Of a DNA stretch of 15,693 bases, positions 8,211 to 14,539 are shown piece after piece; position 1 is the stretch's first letter; each line of letters begins with the position of its first letter. A program made the translations under genes and the position numbers. The notes beneath the pieces were generated by a model, which did no database searches, was not told the origin of the DNA, and saw only the letters and a list, made by a program, of their open reading frames with translations. The stretch covers positions 1-15,693 of the forward strand of contig CASEPH010000167.1 of NCBI GenBank assembly GCA_949289625.1. The letters are read 5' to 3'. The DNA comes from an uncultured Clostridia bacterium (GTDB taxonomy: Bacteria; Bacillota_A; Clostridia; Oscillospirales; Oscillospiraceae).

Positions 8211-8239
8211 AGTATAGCACAAAGACCGCTGAAAGAAAA
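8211..8239 (-). promoter_or_regulatory. Extended -10 promoter for marR-mrnC-rqcH
   Basis: On the minus strand TGCTATACT gives an extended -10 (hexamer at 8211-8216). The -35 region, 17 nt away at 8234-8239, reads TTTTCT and is poor. Position is suitable for transcription start about 30 nt before the MarR ribosome binding site. Confidence 0.6.
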
Positions 8240-8342
8240 GGGAAAAACACAGGAGATTGGGCAGACGTATGGCATTTCATGGACCAAAAGAAATGTGAAG
8301 AAATGGTGAAGGAAAGTCGGCAGTTTGAATAAAAATATTGGC

Positions 8343-8354
8343 TGACCACGGTCA
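8343..8354. promoter_or_regulatory. Candidate operator palindrome TGACC-AC-GGTCA
   Basis: A perfect 5-bp inverted repeat with a 2-nt centre lies about 35 bp upstream of the -35 region of the plus-strand gene at 8458, in the divergent intergenic region shared with the MarR gene. MarR proteins bind short palindromes, so it could be an operator, but a 10-bp match occurs by chance in long sequences. Confidence 0.3.
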
Positions 8355-8388
8355 AAATCCTGAAATTTGTTTCTTCCGGAAAAAATTA

Positions 8389-8417
8389 CTGACTTTTCTA
8401 TAAAATTGTGCTATATT
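8389..8417 (+). promoter_or_regulatory. Promoter for the two-TM protein gene
   Basis: CTGACT (8389-8394), a 17-nt spacer and TATATT (8412-8417) preceded by TG at 8409-8410 form an extended -10 promoter. It lies 25-30 nt upstream of the ribosome binding site AGGAGGT (8444-8450). Confidence 0.65.
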
Positions 8418-8457
8418 CATAATATATTTTTGGCCAATTTAACAGGAGGTATGGCTT

Positions 8458-8934
8458 GTGGAAGAAAAGTATGGGAAAAAAATAGGGGAAGCAAAGCCGC
8501 TTTTCATTGCAATTAGCGGCATGCTGATGGTTGCGGCTGTGTTTCTGATTGCCGGAGTTGCTGTTATGGGCTACAGTATCAGCAAGGGCGGCTTCAATTT
8601 TGTGTCCATCCCATTGCTGCTGGTGGGGCTCTTGCTGCTGGGCTACTGTATTAAGACCATGCAGGGCGGTGTGATCTGCTACGAAAACGGGGTCGTCATC
8701 AAGGAGACTTTCAAAACCACAGAAATTCAGCGGGACGACATTGCTGCTATTTACTGGGAGCATCCCGGTGCCAGTGTTAGCAATGAGAAAATGCGGACCA
8801 ATGTAAATGTTGCAGATATTATCTTGGTAGGTGGCAGAAAGCATTTTAAAATTTCTGACGGATACTACAGTAATGTAGATGTGCTGGGCCACTACCAGCA
8901 GCAGTATAAGATTCCCCAGGAGATCAAGCGGTAA
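8458..8934 (+). CDS. Small membrane protein with two TM segments and a C-terminal PH-like domain
   Basis: This is a 158-residue protein of unknown function. Two hydrophobic segments, about residues 14-38 and 47-67, are followed by a soluble half rich in beta strands (GGVICYENGVVIK, VADIILVGGRKHFKISDG). The fold suggests a bacterial PH-like/DUF6585-type membrane-anchored domain, but this is an impression from the pattern, not a database match. Start is GTG 8458 with AGGAGGT 7 nt upstream; an ATG at 8451 is in another frame. It has its own promoter at 8389-8417 and a terminator at 8941, so it is a single-gene unit. It is divergent from the MarR gene, a common arrangement for a regulator and its target, but no further evidence links them. 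Confidence 0.75.
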   Translation: MEEKYGKKIGEAKPLFIAISGMLMVAAVFLIAGVAVMGYSISKGGFNFVSIPLLLVGLLLLGYCIKTMQGGVICYENGVVIKETFKTTEIQRDDIAAIYWEHPGASVSNEKMRTNVNVADIILVGGRKHFKISDGYYSNVDVLGHYQQQYKIPQEIKR

Positions 8935-8940
8935 ATTACC

Positions 8941-8980
8941 AAAACCTCTGAGGCCTCCTTTCGGATGCCTCAGAGGTTTT
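8941..8980 (+). terminator. Intrinsic terminator after the two-TM protein gene
   Basis: A 14-bp perfect stem (AAAACCTCTGAGGC at 8941-8954 with its complement at 8967-8980) with a 12-nt loop is followed by TTTTGCTT. Its tail runs directly into the tRNA-Leu promoter -35 at 8983. Confidence 0.85.
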
Positions 8981-8982
8981 GC

Positions 8983-9011
8983 TTGCGATTTTGCAGCTTT
9001 TGTGGTATACT
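8983..9011 (+). promoter_or_regulatory. Promoter of the tRNA-Leu gene
   Basis: TTGCGA (8983-8988), a 17-nt spacer and TATACT (9006-9011), with TG at 9003-9004 as extended -10. Expected start is about 9018, roughly 27 nt before the mature tRNA 5' end. Confidence 0.75.
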
Positions 9012-9044
9012 GTCACTGTTTTCAAATTGTATACGGATCGATAG

Positions 9045-9129
9045 GCGGGTATGGCGGAATTGGCAGACGCGCAGGATTTAGGTTCCTGTGCCGCAAGGCG
9101 TGTGGGTTCGACCCCCACTACCCGTACCA
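9045..9129 (+). tRNA. tRNA-Leu (anticodon UAG), CCA encoded
   Basis: The cloverleaf can be folded by eye: acceptor GCGGGTA with TACCCGT (one G-U pair), an anticodon stem CAGGA/TCCTG with loop TTTAGGT giving anticodon TAG, a long variable arm GCC-GCAA-GGC as expected for a class II tRNA, and T-arm GTGGG-TTCGACC-CCCAC. Discriminator A (9126) is followed by encoded CCA (9127-9129). It reads CUA codons, and by wobble the other CUN codons. It stands alone between its own promoter and terminator. Confidence 0.95.
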
Positions 9130-9133
9130 GGTC

Positions 9134-9159
9134 GGAGCAAGCGATATATCGCTTGCTCC
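9134..9159 (+). terminator. Terminator of tRNA-Leu (perfect 26-bp palindrome)
   Basis: GGAGCAAGCGATA is followed at once by its exact reverse complement, so the 26 bases form one perfect palindrome; the tail is ATTTCTTTG. It starts four bases after the CCA end. Confidence 0.8.
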
Positions 9160-9177
9160 ATTTCTTTGTAGAAGAGG

Positions 9178-9266
9178 AGCACGTGGAGTCTGATACTATT
9201 TCATTGCCATGAAATAGAACGTTTCCGAGTCGGCTTGGCGGCAAGCGTTCTCACGTCTAACTTTTT
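9178..9266 (+). other. Structured non-coding stretch with a terminal T-run, possible small RNA
   Basis: Between tRNA-Leu and nadE the bases can fold into a three-way junction. The closing stem pairs 9181-9186 with 9251-9256. Arm one is a perfect 9-bp hairpin (CTATTTCAT at 9196-9204, loop TGCC, partner 9209-9217). Arm two pairs GAACGTTT (9217-9224) with 9243-9250 and encloses CCGAG-TCGG-CTTGG (9225-9238). CTTTTTATAT follows at 9261. No open frame with a ribosome binding site is present, and no promoter of its own is obvious. It may be a read-through product of tRNA-Leu, a second terminator or an independent small RNA. Confidence 0.35.
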
Positions 9267-9305
9267 ATATGCATTCCTCCTGCAAATGTATTTTCATTAT
9301 TTCAG

Positions 9306-9334
9306 TTGACGAAATTAGCCTCAAAGGGTATGAT
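9306..9334 (+). promoter_or_regulatory. Promoter of the nadE operon
   Basis: TTGACG (9306-9311), a 17-nt spacer and TATGAT (9329-9334) make a near-consensus SigA-type promoter. Transcription would start near 9341, giving a short leader of about 27 nt before ATG 9368 and ruling out starts upstream of it. Confidence 0.85.
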
Positions 9335-9367
9335 AAAACAAGCAGTCAACATGAAAGGATGAAGGTC

Positions 9368-11308
9368 ATGTTTGAATTTATACGGGTGTCCTGCTGTGTG
9401 CCTGCCATTGCGGTGGCGGATGTGGCGGGGAATACGGAGAAGATCTGTGCCCAGCTTGCGCAAGCAGCGGAAGCTGGAAGCGCTTTGGCGGTATTTCCGG
9501 AGCTGTGCCTGACCGGGTATACCTGTCAGGATCTGTTTTTTCAGAAAAACCTGCAGGAGGATTGCCTGACAGGGCTGGAGCGAATTGCCGCTTTGACGGC
9601 GTCGCTGAACATCACAGCCGTGGTTGGGGTGCCTCTGAGGATCTGCGGTCAACTCTATAACTGTGGTGTGGTGTGTACCGGAGGCCGTGTAGCGGGGATC
9701 GTGCCAAAGACCTTTATGCCGAACTATGGGGAATACTATGAAAAGCGTTGGTTTTCCTCCTCGGAGGATTTGGATGCAGCGGGAATCCAAGAATTCTCTT
9801 ACCGGGGAGAGAAAATTCCCACAGGCCGGGATTTGATCTTTTCACTGCCAGATGGAACCACCTTTGGAATCGAGCTATGTGAGGATCTGTGGACGCCGCT
9901 GCCACCCAGCACCTTTTTGGCGGTCAACGGTGCGGAGCTGATCCTCAATCTTTCTGCCAGTAACGAAGTCATTGCAAAGCGGAATTATCGGAAACAGCTG
10001 GTATCCCAGCAGTCTGCCCGGTGCCTTTGCGGTTATGTCTATTGTTCTGCCGGGAGCACGGAGTCCACGCAGGATCTGGTGTTTTCGGGCCATAGCATGA
10101 TCGTGGAGAACGGTAGTATTCTGGCAGAAAATGAGCAGATCCTGGATTCGGACTATGTTTTGACCATGGATCTGGATCTGGGAAAAATCCGGGCGGATCG
10201 GATCAAAAACCGCAGTTTTGGCGATACGGCCAGACTGTATGGAAAATATGAACCGGCTGTCAGTGTGCCCCTTTCCATTGCGGAGGTTCCGGACTGCGAC
10301 GGGACACGGTATCCCCTGCAAAAGCTTCCCTTTGTGCCTCAGAGCCGGCAGGATCGTCAGGAACGGTGCATGGGTATTTTTGAAATGCAAGTGGCGGGTC
10401 TGAAAAAACGGCTCAGCGTTACGGGCAGCAAGGCTGTGGTGGGTGTATCCGGCGGATTGGATTCCACTCTGGCGCTGCTGGTGTCAGCGGAAGCTATGCG
10501 GCAGTTGGGACGGCCCCAGTCAGATGTGGTGGGAATTACCTTGCCTTGCTTTGGCACCACGGACCGGACTTACAACAACTCCCTAGAATTGATGAAAAGC
10601 CTTGGCGTTACCTCTGTGACCATTCCAATTGCCGCAGCAGTGGAACAGCATTTTCGGGATATTGGCCATGACCGGGCTGTGACGGATTTGACCTTTGAAA
10701 ATTCCCAGGCGCGGGAGCGGACCCAGGTGCTGATGGACTATGCAGGAAAGGTGGGGGGACTGGTGGTCGGCACCGGCGACCTCAGCGAACTGGCTCTGGG
10801 TTGGTGTACCTATAACGCGGACCACATGAGCATGTATGGCGTCAATGCCTCTATTCCCAAAACCCTGATTCGCTGGATGATCGATTCTCTTGTGGAGTAC
10901 CAGGTTTTCCCGGCCAGCGTTGATGTACTGCGGGATGTGCTGGATACTCCCATCAGTCCGGAACTGCTTCCGCCGGACGAAAATGGGGAAATTGCTCAAG
11001 AGACAGAAAGCATTGTGGGGCCCTATGCCCTCCATGATTTTTTTCTCTACTATGTGCTGCGGTTCGGATTTACACCAGAAAAGATCTATCATCTGGCAAA
11101 GAGAGCCTTTCAGAATGACTTTGATCATGAGACCATCAAGAACTGGCTGAAGAACTTTTATCGCCGGTTTGTTCAGCAGCAGTTTAAACGGAGTTGCCTG
11201 CCGGACGGGGTCAAGGTAGGTTCGGTCTGTCTCAGCCCCAGAGGGGACTGGAGAATGCCTAGCGACGCCTCTGCGGCTGGGTGGCTTCGGCGGGTGGAAC
11301 AACTGTAA
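9368..11308 (+). CDS. nadE: Glutamine-dependent NAD+ synthetase
   Basis: This 646-residue two-domain enzyme converts nicotinic acid adenine dinucleotide to NAD+ using ATP and ammonia taken from glutamine. The N-terminal nitrilase/glutaminase domain has the Glu-Lys-Cys triad: Glu45 in FPELCLTGY, Lys114 in GIVPKTFMPNYGEYYE and Cys171 in GIELCEDLW. The C-terminal synthetase domain has the ATP-pyrophosphatase loop SGGLDS (361-366) and GTGDLSELALGWCTYNADH (from 468). Length fits bacterial fused NadE (about 640-680). ATG 9368 is chosen because AAAGGA at 9354-9359 is 8 nt upstream and the promoter -10 ends at 9334. The open frame reaches back to 9269, but that part lies in or before the promoter. 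The stop at 11306-11308 is 14 nt before the methyltransferase start. Confidence 0.95.
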   Translation: MFEFIRVSCCVPAIAVADVAGNTEKICAQLAQAAEAGSALAVFPELCLTGYTCQDLFFQKNLQEDCLTGLERIAALTASLNITAVVGVPLRICGQLYNCGVVCTGGRVAGIVPKTFMPNYGEYYEKRWFSSSEDLDAAGIQEFSYRGEKIPTGRDLIFSLPDGTTFGIELCEDLWTPLPPSTFLAVNGAELILNLSASNEVIAKRNYRKQLVSQQSARCLCGYVYCSAGSTESTQDLVFSGHSMIVENGSILAENEQILDSDYVLTMDLDLGKIRADRIKNRSFGDTARLYGKYEPAVSVPLSIAEVPDCDGTRYPLQKLPFVPQSRQDRQERCMGIFEMQVAGLKKRLSVTGSKAVVGVSGGLDSTLALLVSAEAMRQLGRPQSDVVGITLPCFGTTDRTYNNSLELMKSLGVTSVTIPIAAAVEQHFRDIGHDRAVTDLTFENSQARERTQVLMDYAGKVGGLVVGTGDLSELALGWCTYNADHMSMYGVNASIPKTLIRWMIDSLVEYQVFPASVDVLRDVLDTPISPELLPPDENGEIAQETESIVGPYALHDFFLYYVLRFGFTPEKIYHLAKRAFQNDFDHETIKNWLKNFYRRFVQQQFKRSCLPDGVKVGSVCLSPRGDWRMPSDASAAGWLRRVEQL

Positions 11309-11322
11309 TGGAGGAATCAAGG

Positions 11323-12039
11323 ATGCCTGAGATTGTCATTCGACCGGATATTTCCGCCCATATGCGGGAGCTTCGGCAGTGGCTGGAGGAGACCAAGAAG
11401 GAACCCCTGGAGGAAATGGCGGATTTCTTTCGCGTTCGTCTGGAACAGTATGAGGACCATATGGCGATTTGGCAAGAGGCTTATCGCCGGCTTCCTGAGC
11501 TGATCCCGGAAGCTACGCAAACACTGCTGGATCTTGGTTGTGGTACGGGGCTGGAGATCGATGAGCTGCTGAAGTGTTTTCCGAAACTGCAAATTACGGG
11601 GGTAGATCTTTCCAGGGACATGCTGGCCCAGCTGCAAAAAAAGCATCCCCAGGTGCGGTGCATCCAGGGAGACTATTTTCAAACGGAACTGGGAAACGAA
11701 TGCTTTGACTGTGCGGTGAGCGTGGAAAGCCTCCACCATTTTACGCCGGAACGAAAGCTGGGACTCTATCAGCGGATATACCGTGCTCTGAAATTCGGGG
11801 GACAGTTTTGGGAGGTGGACTATCTGGCCTGCTGTCGGGAGGAAGAGGAACTACTGATGGAAACGTGCCGGGAAAAGCGGCGCAGCAGTGGGATTCCTGA
11901 CAATGTGTTTGTTCACTTCGATACGCCCTTAACGGTGGAACATGAGACGGAGTTGCTGCTCCAGGCTGGATTTTCCAGCGTGGAACTTGTGGACTGTATT
12001 GAGGGGGCATGCTTCCTCTGCTGTAAGAAAGGAACGTAA
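11323..12039 (+). CDS. Class I SAM-dependent methyltransferase
   Basis: This is a 238-residue Rossmann-fold methyltransferase of the UbiE/Methyltransf_25-like class. Motif I is LLDLGCGTG (68-76), motif II has an acidic residue in GVDLS (93-97), and a later AVSVESLHHF marks motif IV (131-140). The substrate cannot be told; these proteins act on small molecules, lipids or tRNA. The start ATG 11323 follows GGAGGA (11310-11315) by 7 nt. An upstream ATG at 11308 overlaps the nadE stop but lies over the ribosome binding site itself. Its last codon is one base from the next start at 12041, so the nadE-methyltransferase-phosphodiesterase series is likely one transcript. Confidence 0.85.
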   Translation: MPEIVIRPDISAHMRELRQWLEETKKEPLEEMADFFRVRLEQYEDHMAIWQEAYRRLPELIPEATQTLLDLGCGTGLEIDELLKCFPKLQITGVDLSRDMLAQLQKKHPQVRCIQGDYFQTELGNECFDCAVSVESLHHFTPERKLGLYQRIYRALKFGGQFWEVDYLACCREEEELLMETCREKRRSSGIPDNVFVHFDTPLTVEHETELLLQAGFSSVELVDCIEGACFLCCKKGT

Positions 12040-12040
12040 C

Positions 12041-12577
12041 ATGAAACTGATGATTGCCTCAGACCTCCATGGTTCTGCCTTTTACACGGAAAAACTGTTG
12101 GAGGCCATGGAGCGGGAGCAGCCGCAAAAACTGCTGCTGTTGGGAGACATTCTATATCATGGCCCCAGAAATGATCTTCCCAAGGACTATGCCCCCAAGC
12201 GGGTGGCAGCCATGCTCAATGAGAAAAAGGAGCAGATCCTGTGTGTTCGCGGCAACTGTGACGCAGAGGTGGATCAAATGATGCTGGAGTTTCCCATTTT
12301 GGCAGAGTGGGCTTTGCTGTACTGGGAAGGTATGACTATCTATGGGGTTCATGGCCATAAGGACCAACAGATGCCACTTCCAAAGGACTGCCTGCTGCTT
12401 TGCGGCCATACCCATGTGCCGGCGATTCGCCGGGAGAACCAATATTGGTACGCAAATCCCGGTTCCATTTCCATTCCCAAGGAGGGAAGCGCCCATGGAT
12501 ATATGGTGTTGGAAGCGGGTACGCTGCGTCATCGTGCCTTGGAGGCCGGTCCAGTATTGCCCCTCTTCACATTTTAA
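12041..12577 (+). CDS. yfcE: YfcE-like metallophosphoesterase
   Basis: This 178-residue protein is of the MJ0936/YfcE phosphodiesterase family, manganese-type enzymes that cleave artificial phosphodiesters and whose natural substrate is unsettled. The metal-binding motifs are complete: SDLHG with Asp8/His10, GDILYHGP with Asp36, GNCD with Asn72, HGH (104-106) and GHTH (122-125), followed by NPGS. Length is close to E. coli YfcE (184). The start ATG 12041 has AAAGGA (12028-12033) 7 nt upstream; earlier in-frame codons lie inside the methyltransferase gene. It comes directly after the methyltransferase stop. The end of this gene holds the -35 box for the next gene. Confidence 0.9.
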   Translation: MKLMIASDLHGSAFYTEKLLEAMEREQPQKLLLLGDILYHGPRNDLPKDYAPKRVAAMLNEKKEQILCVRGNCDAEVDQMMLEFPILAEWALLYWEGMTIYGVHGHKDQQMPLPKDCLLLCGHTHVPAIRRENQYWYANPGSISIPKEGSAHGYMVLEAGTLRHRALEAGPVLPLFTF

Positions 12578-12594
12578 AAATCATGTGATATAAT
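12566..12594 (+). promoter_or_regulatory. Internal promoter for the DUF1836 gene
   Basis: TTCACA (12566-12571, within the last codons of the yfcE-like gene), a 17-nt spacer, and TATAAT (12589-12594) preceded by TG at 12586-12587. This would let the regulator be expressed separately from the nadE operon. Confidence 0.75.
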
Positions 12595-12621
12595 GACGGT
12601 AATTTGAAGGAGGGCGACAAT

Positions 12622-13242
12622 GTGGAAGAAGTTTTAAAGATCAAAAAGCTTTTGGAGCATGACCGACCGGAGAGCTGGGATACCCTTCCCGATATCGAGC
12701 TGTATATGGATCAGGTGGTGTCCTACCTGCCTCGTCAGAGTGTAGGCGGCAAGGTGCCTTCTATGACCTCCGCTATGATCAATAATTATGTCAAGGATGA
12801 CCTGCTGCCCAGAGCCTGCGGCAAACGCTATCATAAGGAGCATTTGATCTACCTCACCGCCATTGGTCTGCTGAAAAATGTATTGACAGTCCGGGACATG
12901 AAGCTGCTGCTGAACTCCGAGGTACAAACGGGAGAAGAAGCGGCCTTTTATGAGAAATTTCTCCGGGGTATCGACCAGGCCTTTTCCTCGGTGGAAGCAG
13001 AAATCAGCCCTGAATTGACGGAAGAGGAGCTGCCTGTGATGGCGATGCGCTTGGCGCTCACCTCCTGTGCAGCAAAGACTGCCTGTGAGCAGCTTTTGGC
13101 TGTGATCCGTGCCCAAAACATGGAGGAGGACCCGAAGGCCAAAAAAGAGAAGGAAAAGGAAGCAGCCAAACGGGCTAAGGCGGAGCGCAAGGCGGCGGAG
13201 AAGCAGACGGAATCTGAGACGGTGGCTGAGCCCACGGCATAA
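12622..13242 (+). CDS. DUF1836 family protein, probable MerR-like DNA-binding regulator
   Basis: This is a 206-residue protein with the DUF1836 pattern: LPDIELYMDQVVSYL, SMTSAMINNYVKDDLLP, GKRYHKEHLIYLTAI and LTVRDMKLLLN. The order is like a MerR-type helix-turn-helix followed by a helix bundle, and Firmicutes members are thought to bind DNA. The C-terminal 40 residues are very rich in Lys, Glu and Ala (KEKEKEAAKRAKAERKAAEK) and probably form a long charged helix. Start GTG 12622 has AAGGAGGG (12607-12614) 7 nt upstream; an in-frame TTG at 12604 overlaps that site and is rejected. It is co-directional with the yfcE-like gene, 44 nt away, and has its own promoter. Its target genes are unknown. 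Confidence 0.85.
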   Translation: MEEVLKIKKLLEHDRPESWDTLPDIELYMDQVVSYLPRQSVGGKVPSMTSAMINNYVKDDLLPRACGKRYHKEHLIYLTAIGLLKNVLTVRDMKLLLNSEVQTGEEAAFYEKFLRGIDQAFSSVEAEISPELTEEELPVMAMRLALTSCAAKTACEQLLAVIRAQNMEEDPKAKKEKEKEAAKRAKAERKAAEKQTESETVAEPTA

Positions 13243-13261
13243 TGGTTTCATGGATGAAAAA

Positions 13262-13300
13262 GCACCCCTGACGCAGATATGATTTCTGCGTCAGGGGCGC
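13262..13300. terminator. Bidirectional terminator between DUF1836 gene and zinc-ribbon gene
   Basis: GCACCCCTGACGCAGA (13262-13277) pairs with 13285-13300 with a single mismatch, a 7-nt loop lying between. The plus tail is TTTGTATTTC and the minus tail GCTTTTTCATCC, so it can stop transcription from both convergent genes. Confidence 0.85.
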
Positions 13301-13332
13301 TTTGTATTTCAGAGAGCTTGCGCAAACGGGAG

Positions 13333-13953
13333 TTACTTTACAAAGAGTTCTTGGCGTTTAGTGAAATAGATGTAGTCGCAGATCAGCAGGACCACCATGG
13401 TCACCGTATTGGAAACGATGGTCACGCTGACCAGATTGGTTGCAGTGACCACAGAGGCAGCCACCACATAGAACAGCAGCAGTACCAGATTGGCCGCCAG
13501 GAACACATAAAGCAGAGTGGGACCACGCTTCTTAAATCCGGCCAGCTGGAACCGGGTGAAAATGGCGAAAGCGGCCAACAGCAGATAAAGAATGCCCATA
13601 ATAATATCCAAACTGTGGAGGCCGGGATATGCGAAATAGACGTCCTCCGCGTAGGTGCCATAGCTCAGGCCCAGCAGAGAGGAAAAGGCGTTGAATAAAT
13701 TGAGAACCGCGTTGGCAAAGAGTTGAAAATAGATGGTGAATTTAAACCATTTCATGGGAAAAGCCGGTTGCTGCGGTTCTGGCCGGTATGCTGCATAGGG
13801 ATTCTCGGTGGGCCGGGTGTAGACGGGAGGGGTATATGTGCCGGATTGGGATGTGCCTGTAGTGCCGCCTCCAGTGGTTTGGGTGGAAGTGCCACAGCGT
13901 GTGCAGAAGTTGGTTCCTTCTGGCAACTGCGCGCCACATTTTGAACAGAACAT
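13333..13953 (-). CDS. Zinc-ribbon membrane protein
   Basis: This is a 206-residue membrane protein. Residues 1-21 form a zinc ribbon (MFCSKCGAQLPEGTNFCTRCG, split CxxC at 3/6 and 17/20). A Thr/Gly/Pro-rich linker (22-66) follows, then four hydrophobic segments at about 68-94, 112-136, 144-170 and 175-198. This design, a zinc-ribbon (zf-ribbon_3/DZR) head on a multi-pass body, is common in Clostridia and has no settled function; sensing or assembly roles are guesses. Start ATG 13951-13953 has AGGAAGGA about 8 nt upstream on the minus strand, and a perfect promoter lies at 13986-14014. The linker's repeated TTGGGTTGTSQSGT is low complexity. It ends at the bidirectional terminator. Confidence 0.85.
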   Translation of the reverse strand: MFCSKCGAQLPEGTNFCTRCGTSTQTTGGGTTGTSQSGTYTPPVYTRPTENPYAAYRPEPQQPAFPMKWFKFTIYFQLFANAVLNLFNAFSSLLGLSYGTYAEDVYFAYPGLHSLDIIMGILYLLLAAFAIFTRFQLAGFKKRGPTLLYVFLAANLVLLLFYVVAASVVTATNLVSVTIVSNTVTMVVLLICDYIYFTKRQELFVK

Positions 13954-13985
13954 ACGATCATCCTTCCTTTTTTTCTTATGAACAC

Positions 13986-14014
13986 ATTATAGAAAAGTCT
14001 ACGAAAAATGTCAA
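13986..14014 (-). promoter_or_regulatory. Perfect-consensus promoter for the zinc-ribbon gene
   Basis: On the minus strand TTGACA (14009-14014), a 17-nt spacer and TATAAT (13986-13991) match both SigA consensus hexamers exactly. It sits directly after the rnpB terminator tail. Confidence 0.9.
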
Positions 14015-14030
14015 TTCTACAAAGCAAGAA

Positions 14031-14061
14031 AGATGCCGTCGGAGAACTTCCGACGGCATCT
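14031..14061 (-). terminator. Intrinsic terminator of rnpB
   Basis: A 13-bp perfect stem (AGATGCCGTCGGA at 14031-14043 with its complement 14049-14061, loop of 5) is followed on the minus strand by TTCTTGCTTTG. It begins within a few bases of the RNase P RNA 3' end. Confidence 0.9.
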
Positions 14062-14064
14062 TGG

Positions 14065-14473
14065 CGTGATCTGGTCTGTAAGCCGGGTTCTGTATTTGAC
14101 AGCCATCTATCTAGGCCCAACGTTGCCGCTGGGCTCCAGCCACCTGATCGGGAACAGCCGGGCAAGCCTTGTTCCCATTGCGGTGTTGCTCCGGATAGAG
14201 TTTACAGGGCTGCACGCTTTCACACGGCAGCCGGTGAGCTCTTACCTCGCCTTTCCACCCTTACCGCCGGAGCTGCCAATGCACTATCAGGCGAGCAGTA
14301 ACGCTCAAAAGGTTGACATAGTGATGGCATGAACCGACGGCGGTATATCTCTGTTGCACTTTTCCTGTAGTCGCCTACGGCGGGCGTTACCCGTTATCCT
14401 TGCCCTGTGGAGCCCGGACTTTCCTCACTGGAGGCCTTTCGGCGCATCCAGCGCGGCTGTCTGGCCAGGTCAC
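14065..14473 (-). ncRNA. rnpB: RNase P RNA, bacterial type A
   Basis: The catalytic RNA of RNase P removes 5' leaders from pre-tRNAs. Read on the minus strand, it contains the conserved core GAGGAAAGTCCGGGCTCC (5' P4 region), CACAGGGCA, GGTAAGAGCTCACC (P10/11 area), the A-rich AGATAGATGGCTGTC and the 3' core CAGAACCCGGCTTACAG. The P1 ends GTGACCTGG and CCAGATCAC pair with one mismatch and set the limits to about 14473 and 14065. The arrangement fits type A rather than the Bacillus type B. A promoter precedes it and a strong terminator follows. The exact ends are estimates within a few bases. Confidence 0.93.
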
Positions 14474-14480
14474 GTCCCTT

Positions 14481-14509
14481 ATCATACTTCAATTTGAGGG
14501 ACTTGTCAA
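14481..14509 (-). promoter_or_regulatory. Promoter of rnpB
   Basis: On the minus strand TTGACA (14504-14509), a 17-nt spacer and TATGAT (14481-14486), placing transcription start within a few bases of the P1 5' end. Confidence 0.9.
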
Positions 14510-14539
14510 ACAAAAAGAAGGAGCAAGGCCTTTTGTGGA

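Noticed and set aside
8176..8355. 60-residue N-terminal extension of the MarR-type regulator
   Set aside because: It would cross the promoter at 8211-8239 and encodes an aromatic-rich leader unlike MarR proteins; ATG 8175 has a good ribosome binding site.
8879..9193. 104-codon plus-strand frame across the tRNA gene
   Set aside because: It runs through a terminator, a promoter and the tRNA-Leu gene.
9045..9266. Integrated mobile element at tRNA-Leu
   Set aside because: No integrase, no duplicated tRNA 3' end and no att-like direct repeat is seen; nadE follows directly.
9269..9367. N-terminal extension of nadE to an earlier ATG
   Set aside because: The added codons cover the promoter at 9306-9334 and lack a ribosome binding site; ATG 9368 has both.
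10583..11320. 245-codon minus-strand frame opposite nadE
   Set aside because: The NAD synthetase domain on the plus strand explains the region fully.
14008..14332. Overlapping plus-strand frames of 97 and 99 codons
   Set aside because: They are antisense to the RNase P RNA; structured RNA genes often give spurious frames.
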